DNA from: an uncultured Faecalibacterium sp.
Lineage (GTDB): Bacteria > Bacillota > Clostridia > Oscillospirales > Ruminococcaceae
Assembly: GCA_934539245.1 (NCBI GenBank)
Contig: CAKTCK010000041.1
Coordinates: 1 to 17,200, forward strand
Reading direction: 5' to 3'
DNA length: 17,200 nt
Shown here: in pieces, positions 12,913 to 17,200 of the stretch
Layout: each line of letters opens with the position of its first letter
How positions within the stretch are numbered: position 1 is the first letter of the stretch
Position numbers and translations under genes: made by a program
Notes under the pieces: generated by a model
Database searches by the model: none
What the model was told of the DNA's origin: nothing
Seen by the model: only the letters and a program-made list of their open reading frames with translations

Positions 12913-13629
12913 TCAGAACCTCCTTTGGAACAGAAATTCCATAAATGTCTGTCTGGCGTTTTTGAGAAGCTTTCTGCTTACCGGGATATTGCTTCCGTTA
13001 TCAAGGCAAAAGCCTGTTCCGTCAAAATCAACTGCATGTTCCAGATTGATCACAACGCCCCGGTTACATTGGTAGAAGCGTGGATCCATTTTCAGGGAGG
13101 TTAGGAAGGAATCAAAGGACTGGCGGGTGACCAGTTCTCTTTCACCGGCAGTGTGGATGTGGATCATATGGGAAAAATGTTCTGCGTAGATTATTTTCCG
13201 GAAAGGGATCTGAATATTGCTGCCGTTGACCTTTACATCTATGTATTTCCCGGAATCCGGGATGCGGGAAAGGATCTCATCTGCCAGTGCGGAAATATCA
13301 TTTTCACTGTAGGGCTTTACAAGATAGTGCAGCGCCCGGACCTGAAATCCTTCTAATGCATGGTCAGTGGAAGTTGTTGTGAAGACCAGCAGACAGTCAG
13401 TGTCTGATCTGCGAAGTTCTTTTGCTGTATCGATCCCGTTGGAACCATTCATATAAATATCCAGAAACACTACAGTGAAAGGACATTCCTTCGCTGAAGT
13501 GAGGAAGGTTTCTCCATTTTCATATTCAAGTATATCTGTATGGACATTGCGTCTGGAAAACTGAGATTCCAGTCTGCTTCGCAGCAGTGTCCGTTCGTCT
13601 GAAACATCATCAACAATTGCAATTTTCAT
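12913..13629 (-). CDS. LytTR-family response regulator (AgrA-like)
   Basis: This 238-residue regulator has a receiver domain (1-120) with the acidic pair Asp7-Asp8 in IAIVDD, phospho-acceptor Asp57 in VVFLDIYM, Thr84-86 in FTTTS and Lys105 in YLVKPYS, so all catalytic residues are present. Residues ~128-232 form a LytTR DNA-binding domain (KYIDVKVNGSNIQIPFRKII, FYQCNRGVVINLEHA, IPVSRKLLKNARQTF). The start follows AAGGAAG upstream of 13629. It is first in a two-gene operon with the kinase. LytTR regulators usually bind paired direct repeats and control bacteriocin, virulence or surface genes. The divergent 14.26-17.2 kb cluster is a plausible target, but no recognised LytTR site was found. Confidence 0.94.
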   Translation of the reverse strand: MKIAIVDDVSDERTLLRSRLESQFSRRNVHTDILEYENGETFLTSAKECPFTVVFLDIYMNGSNGIDTAKELRRSDTDCLLVFTTTSTDHALEGFQVRALHYLVKPYSENDISALADEILSRIPDSGKYIDVKVNGSNIQIPFRKIIYAEHFSHMIHIHTAGERELVTRQSFDSFLTSLKMDPRFYQCNRGVVINLEHAVDFDGTGFCLDNGSNIPVSRKLLKNARQTFMEFLFQRRF

Positions 13630-13783
13630 AGTAGATCTTCCTTATCTATAAAATTCCGCTTGCTGAAACTTTTTCATCTGTGCAATCTATAGCTGCAGAC
13701 AGGCAAGTGGTGTAGTTGTTTCAAAAACGCTCTGGTAACAGCATACCACAAAACAATACCACGGAGTAGCGATTCGTGCCATT

Positions 13784-13804
13784 TTCTGTCGTTTCGTGAC
13801 AGAA
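13784..13804. repeat. inverted repeat in the regulator leader
   Basis: TTCTGTC (13784-13790) and GACAGAA (13798-13804) pair perfectly around a 7-base loop. The site lies between the predicted leftward promoter and the response regulator start, so it would be in that leader RNA. It could equally be a protein-binding dyad next to the rightward promoter. Confidence 0.45.
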
Positions 13805-13807
13805 TTG

Positions 13808-13835
13808 TTGAAATGATTCGTGGATTTCCTATAAT
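13808..13835 (+). promoter_or_regulatory. predicted rightward promoter for the GGDEF/glycosyltransferase cluster
   Basis: TTGAAA (13808-13813) and TATAAT (13830-13835) are 16 bases apart. Transcription would start near 13842, about 420 nt before the first gene at 14264, giving an unusually long leader. AT-rich sequence produces chance matches, so this is tentative. Confidence 0.4.
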
Positions 13836-13856
13836 GAAAATAACAAATGAAAGTAT

Positions 13857-13884
13857 ATTATAGCAATTTGACTTTTTATCGCAA
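13857..13884 (-). promoter_or_regulatory. predicted leftward promoter for the LytTR two-component operon
   Basis: On the minus strand, TTGCGA (13884-13879) and TATAAT (13862-13857) are 16 bases apart. The leader to the ATG at 13629 would be about 220 nt. It lies back to back with the predicted rightward promoter, with the two -10 boxes 21 bases apart. Confidence 0.45.
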
Positions 13885-13899
13885 ATACGCTGTTTGATT

Positions 13900-13955
13900 G
13901 TTGCACGGATCTCTTGTCTGTCGATAGTATAACATACTTTGGAAAGAGGTGCAAC
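13900..13955. repeat. interrupted 12-bp inverted repeat (structured leader candidate)
   Basis: GTTGCAC (13900-13906), a 4-base bulge and CTCTT (13911-13915) pair with AAGAG (13944-13948) and GTGCAAC (13949-13955). Inside is a small hairpin, AGTAT/ATACT (13926-13938). The element lies downstream of the predicted rightward promoter and would fold in the long leader of the GGDEF cluster. Confidence 0.55.
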
Positions 13956-14263
13956 AAAACTTCTAAAGCTCAAATCTTTATGACTTTTATGCATCTGATT
14001 GCGCAGAGACCATCCAAAAAAGTCATTCTCATAAAAACTTTGCGAGTAAAATGTTGGCTTTTGAACATATGCGGTGTATCATAAACATGATGAATGACTT
14101 AACGTCGTGTATAGAATGCATAAAGCTCAATGCTTGGTAACCAATGGAGGCTGCCATGGGAATTTGATTGCACAAGCAACATCTGCAAACTGCATATTGC
14201 AAATAGGCCGTGTTGATAGGCACTGTTTTTGGAAATTGCGATAAATGGAAAGGGCGGGGTGTC

Positions 14264-14623
14264 GTGTATTGTATTGCCATATTGACCGACCAGAAACAGG
14301 AAGGACAAAACAGTGCGGAATATATCAGGAAGTACTGTGCAGAGAAGAATGTCTTTCCACTGATTGAGATTTATCAGAATCAGGAACAATTTTTTGCACA
14401 GACATTGAAAACAGTACCGACAATGGTGTTTCTCGCATTACCGGGTGTGTCCGGTCTGAATGCAGCAGAACACCTTCGTTCTCTGTATCCGAAATGTGGA
14501 ATCATCTGGTGCAGTGACCTTGATTTTTCGCTTCATGCATTCAGGCTGAGGATAGATTATTTTTTTATGAAACCTGTGGAAGAGCAGAAAATAAAGGAAG
14601 GTCTTTCCATCTGGCTTGAATGA
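14264..14623 (+). CDS. stand-alone receiver-like protein lacking the phospho-acceptor Asp
   Basis: The start is placed at GTG 14264 after a GGGCGGGG purine run. An upstream GTG at 14210 in the same frame lacks a clear site. The 119-residue product has the length and layout of one receiver domain: strand 1 YCIAILTD, then TVPTMVFLALPGVSGLNAAE, GIIWCSD and YFFMKPVEEQ. The lysine (Lys103) and the Ser84 switch position are kept. The residue after VFL that should be the phospho-acceptor Asp is Ala58, and the N-terminal acidic pair is reduced to one Asp. No output domain is attached. It is therefore probably a pseudo-receiver acting by protein contact. Its stop overlaps the GGDEF gene start (ATGA), so it is likely a partner of that cyclase. 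The AT-rich composition matches its neighbours. Confidence 0.75.
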   Translation: MYCIAILTDQKQEGQNSAEYIRKYCAEKNVFPLIEIYQNQEQFFAQTLKTVPTMVFLALPGVSGLNAAEHLRSLYPKCGIIWCSDLDFSLHAFRLRIDYFFMKPVEEQKIKEGLSIWLE

Positions 14624-16113
14624 AAAAAGATAAGAAAGATATTCAGGTGGAAAACAACATGAAGACAATCATAAAGTATGAACTGGTCATAAATGAAGCG
14701 CTTAGATCTGCACTCAATTACCATACACCTGACGAGCAGATCAATGAATTTATCCGCTTTTTCGGAAGACATATCGGCTCTGACAGAATATATATTTTTG
14801 AGGATCGTAAAGAAAGGTATGTTACAGACAATACGTATGAATGGTGTGCGGAGGGAGTAATTTCTGAGATAGACAGATTGCAGAATGTCGATATGGACGT
14901 AATAAAGTGGTGGTATGATACGTTTTCCGACGGCGAAAGTATCAGTATCACTGATATAGAAGATATCAAAGAAGAACATCGTGTATCGTATGATATGTTA
15001 AAAGCGCAGAATGTGAGAAATGTGGTGGTATGCCCTTTACGTTATAAAGATGAGATAAGCGGTTTTTTTGGTGTGGACAATCCTCCAATGAGTGATTACA
15101 GAGGACTTGCTACTTTTTTGGATATGATAGGGACGCTTCTTATTTCATTTCTGAAATTGCGTAATTCATTTATAAAGTCAAATAAAGAGGCAAAGCTCAG
15201 CAGCTATTCATCCCTCTCGAAAATCTATACATCTATGCATTTGGTTGATGTGCAGACAAAAAGATATCATATTGTAAAAATGACAGATCAGATCGTGGAA
15301 TGTTTGGGAAAAGATTTCAAAAAAATGGGAGAATATGAAATCAGGGATGATTTTTGCGGACATATCAATGATATGGTTGAGAAAATGTGTATAGAATCAC
15401 AACGTCAGGAATCACTGGAGTTTGTAGATATCAGTACGCTGGAAAAACGGCTTCTTGGAGAAAACAGTATATCATATGAATTTATAGATAAAATATCAGG
15501 TTGGTGCCGAAGCAGATTTATTCCTGTAGACTACGATGAAAATGGAAGACTTCTGCATGTGCTTTTCTGTATGGAGTGTATAGAAGAAGAAAAAAAGCGT
15601 GAGAACAGGCTGATTTATCTGGCGCGGACAGATCTTATGACAGGATTATGTAATCGTGGAAGCGGAGAAAAAAGGATCACTGAACTGTTAAAGGAAAAAA
15701 CAGGAGGAGCGCTTTGCCTGATCGACTGTGATAAATTTAAATCCATCAATGATACTTATGGGCATGCTGTAGGAGATAAGGTGATCGTAGCCGTTGCGGA
15801 GAAATTACGGAAAACATGTCGTGACAGCGATGTGGTTTTGCGGCTTGGAGGGGACGAGTTCGCAACATTTATGCCGAAAATGTTGGAGCGAACAGCAGCT
15901 GAGAAATTTTTTGAACGACTTTTTGAAAATATCCGACAGATCGATGTCATAGAGATGCAGGGAAAGAGCATAGAAATAAGTCTTGGTGCGTGTTTTTATG
16001 ATGGGTATGAAGAGGTTTCTTTTGATCAGCTATACAGAAAGGCCGACAGGGCAATGTATCAGAGCAAAAAGCAGAAAGGCTGCAGTGCTGTAATTTATGG
16101 GGAGGGAATGTAA
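14620..16113 (+). CDS. GAF-GGDEF diguanylate cyclase
   Basis: This 497-residue protein has no membrane segment and should be cytoplasmic. Residues ~20-180 form a GAF domain (GSDRIYIFEDR, NVRNVVVCPLRYKDEISGFF, GVDNP). Residues ~195-325 form a divergent PAS-like middle region. Residues ~335-495 form the catalytic domain, with DLMTGLCNR, metal-binding Asp369/Asp371 in LIDCDKFKSINDTYGH and an intact GGDEF at 410-414. RDSD at 401-404, five residues before GGDEF, is a canonical product-inhibition I-site. It should make c-di-GMP from two GTP and respond to a signal at the GAF domain. The start at 14620 overlaps the preceding stop (ATGA). A second ATG at 14659 has AGGTGG upstream and would remove 13 residues. 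It is followed by a six-TM protein and a glycosyltransferase. Confidence 0.93.
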   Translation: MKKDKKDIQVENNMKTIIKYELVINEALRSALNYHTPDEQINEFIRFFGRHIGSDRIYIFEDRKERYVTDNTYEWCAEGVISEIDRLQNVDMDVIKWWYDTFSDGESISITDIEDIKEEHRVSYDMLKAQNVRNVVVCPLRYKDEISGFFGVDNPPMSDYRGLATFLDMIGTLLISFLKLRNSFIKSNKEAKLSSYSSLSKIYTSMHLVDVQTKRYHIVKMTDQIVECLGKDFKKMGEYEIRDDFCGHINDMVEKMCIESQRQESLEFVDISTLEKRLLGENSISYEFIDKISGWCRSRFIPVDYDENGRLLHVLFCMECIEEEKKRENRLIYLARTDLMTGLCNRGSGEKRITELLKEKTGGALCLIDCDKFKSINDTYGHAVGDKVIVAVAEKLRKTCRDSDVVLRLGGDEFATFMPKMLERTAAEKFFERLFENIRQIDVIEMQGKSIEISLGACFYDGYEEVSFDQLYRKADRAMYQSKKQKGCSAVIYGEGM

Positions 16114-16173
16114 AAAATCTGGAAGGTTCCCAGTTATGAGCTGCATAGCGAAGCGGAACAAAAGGAGGAGTCT

Positions 16174-16959
16174 ATGAAAGAAAAGAAAGTAATTGATTAC
16201 ACCAGAACCTATCGAAGAATTGAGATAGATAAAAAGAAATGTATTCTGTATATTGTCATACTGATCCTGCTTGGTTTTCTGCTTATGTGGACTCAGATCG
16301 ATGATCTGACCAGAGTGATCTGTAAGATAGGGGCCGATGCTTTAAAAAAATATGAACCGCAAATGTATGTTGGAATCCGTTCAGAAACGTATCCTCTGTT
16401 TGGAAAAATCAGCTATCTCAGTGCAGGAACCGTATATCCGGGAATACAGATAAGCCTTATAAATGCAGGAGTCTCTCTTGCGGCAATCATTCTGCTGGCG
16501 GGACTTCCATGGAAGGGGCGTCCTCTTGCCATTTATCTGATCCTGTGCAGTGCAATCCATCTGATAAACAGCCTGTGGTTTGTATTTGGGGAAAAATATT
16601 TCCCATATACTTTGACTGTTTATTCAAATTTATATATGCTTCAGGAAATTGGCATATGGGTGATGTTTTTTGTCATGACAGTTATGGTCACCGGAATTAT
16701 AGGAGACAGGGGAGTGATCTATAAACTTTTGACACTTCTTGCAGTGATGCTGTATTCCATAGTATTTGGAACGGTTCGCTATGTGATCTTTATCTGGCTG
16801 CTGTACAGATTTTCTGTGATCTATATGGCGTTTTTCTACTTTATGATAGGTCCTATGTTTGACTTTTTGTATCTGGTTATGATTTATGCAGTGTTTGTCG
16901 ATCGTATGATCGGTGTTTACGATTCAAGGAAGGGAAAGGAGGTATGGAAATGGTCGTAG
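16174..16959 (+). CDS. six-TM membrane protein, unknown; faint exosortase-like pattern
   Basis: The ATG at 16174 follows a strong AAAGGAGGAG. The 261-residue product has a basic cytoplasmic N-terminus (1-22) and hydrophobic helices at roughly 23-40, 90-110, 118-138, 155-176, 183-210 and 213-246. Residues 41-88 form a polar loop, probably outside the cell. I do not recognise the family with confidence. The C-terminal pattern, GTVRYVIFIWLLYRF followed by two aromatic-rich helices, recalls the Arg-containing core of exosortase/XrtG proteins. The catalytic Cys and His of that family are not evident, so it could be an inactive relative or an unrelated polymer-export subunit. It overlaps the next gene by 10 bp and lies 60 bp after the GGDEF gene, which suggests one operon. 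Confidence 0.85.
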   Translation: MKEKKVIDYTRTYRRIEIDKKKCILYIVILILLGFLLMWTQIDDLTRVICKIGADALKKYEPQMYVGIRSETYPLFGKISYLSAGTVYPGIQISLINAGVSLAAIILLAGLPWKGRPLAIYLILCSAIHLINSLWFVFGEKYFPYTLTVYSNLYMLQEIGIWVMFFVMTVMVTGIIGDRGVIYKLLTLLAVMLYSIVFGTVRYVIFIWLLYRFSVIYMAFFYFMIGPMFDFLYLVMIYAVFVDRMIGVYDSRKGKEVWKWS

Positions 16960-17200
16960 CTATTATGAAAGGTTATACTATTTTTGTTATTATCCTGATG
17001 CTTCTGTACACTGCCAGACATTTTTATTTTACAATTGTAAGACTTCTGGGCCGGCAGCGTCTCTATTACAATGATATCCTTACAGACCGGATGAAAAGTA
17101 TTTCCGTACTGATCCCTATGCACAATGAGGAGCAGGTGCTTTCCAACGTTCTGGATTCTCTGCTGAAATGTGAGTATGACAGGGACAGACTTGAAATTAT
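16950..17200 (+). CDS. family 2 glycosyltransferase, membrane-anchored, 3' partial
   Basis: The start at 16950 is preferred: AGGAGG lies at 16937-16942 with a 7-base spacer, whereas the ATG at 16944 is only one base from that site. The visible 83 residues have an N-terminal transmembrane helix (about 5-22), a basic linker, and then the first strand of a GT-A fold, SISVLIPMHNEEQVLSNVLD (50-69), followed by DRDRLEI. The IPxHNEE motif marks GT2 enzymes of the BcsA/hyaluronan-synthase-like and exosortase-associated kinds. It probably builds a surface polysaccharide from nucleotide sugars. The gene runs off the right edge, so the catalytic D,D,D,QxxRW motifs and any PilZ domain are not visible. 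Confidence 0.88.
   Translation, partial: MVVAIMKGYTIFVIILMLLYTARHFYFTIVRLLGRQRLYYNDILTDRMKSISVLIPMHNEEQVLSNVLDSLLKCEYDRDRLEI

Larger units (their letters stand above)
13630..14263. other. 634-bp intergenic region between divergent regulatory operons
   Basis: No convincing gene is present on either strand. Frames longer than 60 codons here lack ribosome-binding sites and show no protein-like pattern. The region holds two predicted divergent promoters (13808-13884), a 7-bp hairpin at 13784-13804, an interrupted 12-bp inverted repeat at 13900-13955 and three TTCGTG repeats (13773, 13793, 13817). From about 14000 to 14260 I see only AT-rich sequence with small palindromes such as TTGGTAACCAA. 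Confidence 0.6.

Noticed and set aside
11442..13629. Search for an AgrD-like peptide precursor or AgrB gene beside the AgrC/AgrA-like pair
   Set aside because: No short frame with a leader-like pattern and ribosome-binding site, and no AgrB-type gene, was visible on either side.
13674..13994. 106-codon minus-strand frame in the intergenic region
   Set aside because: There is no ribosome-binding site, the peptide has no recognisable pattern, and it spans both predicted promoters and the inverted repeats.
14029..14263. Possible c-di-GMP riboswitch upstream of the GGDEF cluster
   Set aside because: The segment with GCATAAAGCTC and AATGGAGGCTGCC loosely recalls parts of the GEMM-I core, but the 5' GGCAAACC-type half and a consistent fold were not found.

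Overview
The window looks like a chromosomal stretch of an anaerobic gut Firmicute of the class Clostridia. Protein style and the GC-rich coding of roughly the first 11 kb suggest an Oscillospiraceae/Faecalibacterium-like genome. The last ~6 kb is visibly poorer in GC and more Lachnospiraceae-like. The taxonomy is inferred from style only. The change in base composition falls at a decayed IS110-family transposase near 11.1-11.4 kb, so the right part may be an acquired island or a rearrangement product.

Layout. (1) 1-2.1 kb, plus strand: the 3' part of a Y-family (UmuC/DinB-like) translesion polymerase, an overlapping YolD-like partner, a possible micro-ORF and a glycine-rich tail-anchored small protein, closed by a terminator. 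A 40-bp repeat that recurs beside the IS110 relic lies just before this terminator. (2) 2.15-3.0 kb, plus strand: sfsA with a TTG start, then a macro-domain gene that is cut off after about 55 codons. (3) 8.93-3.02 kb, minus strand: a tightly overlapping four-gene operon, TetR regulator - GH2 beta-galactosidase-like enzyme - GPH sugar:cation symporter - GH36 alpha-galactosidase. It probably imports and hydrolyses a galactoside. Its promoter carries four GGAAACC-type half-sites that look like the regulator's own operators. (4) 9.0-11.5 kb: a scarred zone with tandem GC-rich hairpins, a 5'-truncated AT-rich gene, an intact YbiR/SLC13-type permease, an AEC permease reduced to two fused ends, orphan terminators and the IS110 relic. 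(5) 13.63-11.6 kb, minus strand: an AgrC/AgrA-like two-component system (six-TM histidine kinase and LytTR response regulator). (6) 13.63-14.26 kb: a long intergenic region with predicted divergent promoters and a strong interrupted inverted repeat. (7) 14.26-17.2 kb, plus strand: a stand-alone receiver-like protein lacking the phospho-acceptor Asp, a GAF-GGDEF diguanylate cyclase with an I-site, a six-TM protein of unknown function and the start of a membrane-anchored family 2 glycosyltransferase. The last four are overlapping or closely spaced and read as one unit, most simply a c-di-GMP-linked surface-polysaccharide locus. This is the most promising candidate for an undescribed system. It continues past the right edge.

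No rRNA, tRNA or CRISPR array was seen. All functional calls come from reading motifs; no database search was run.
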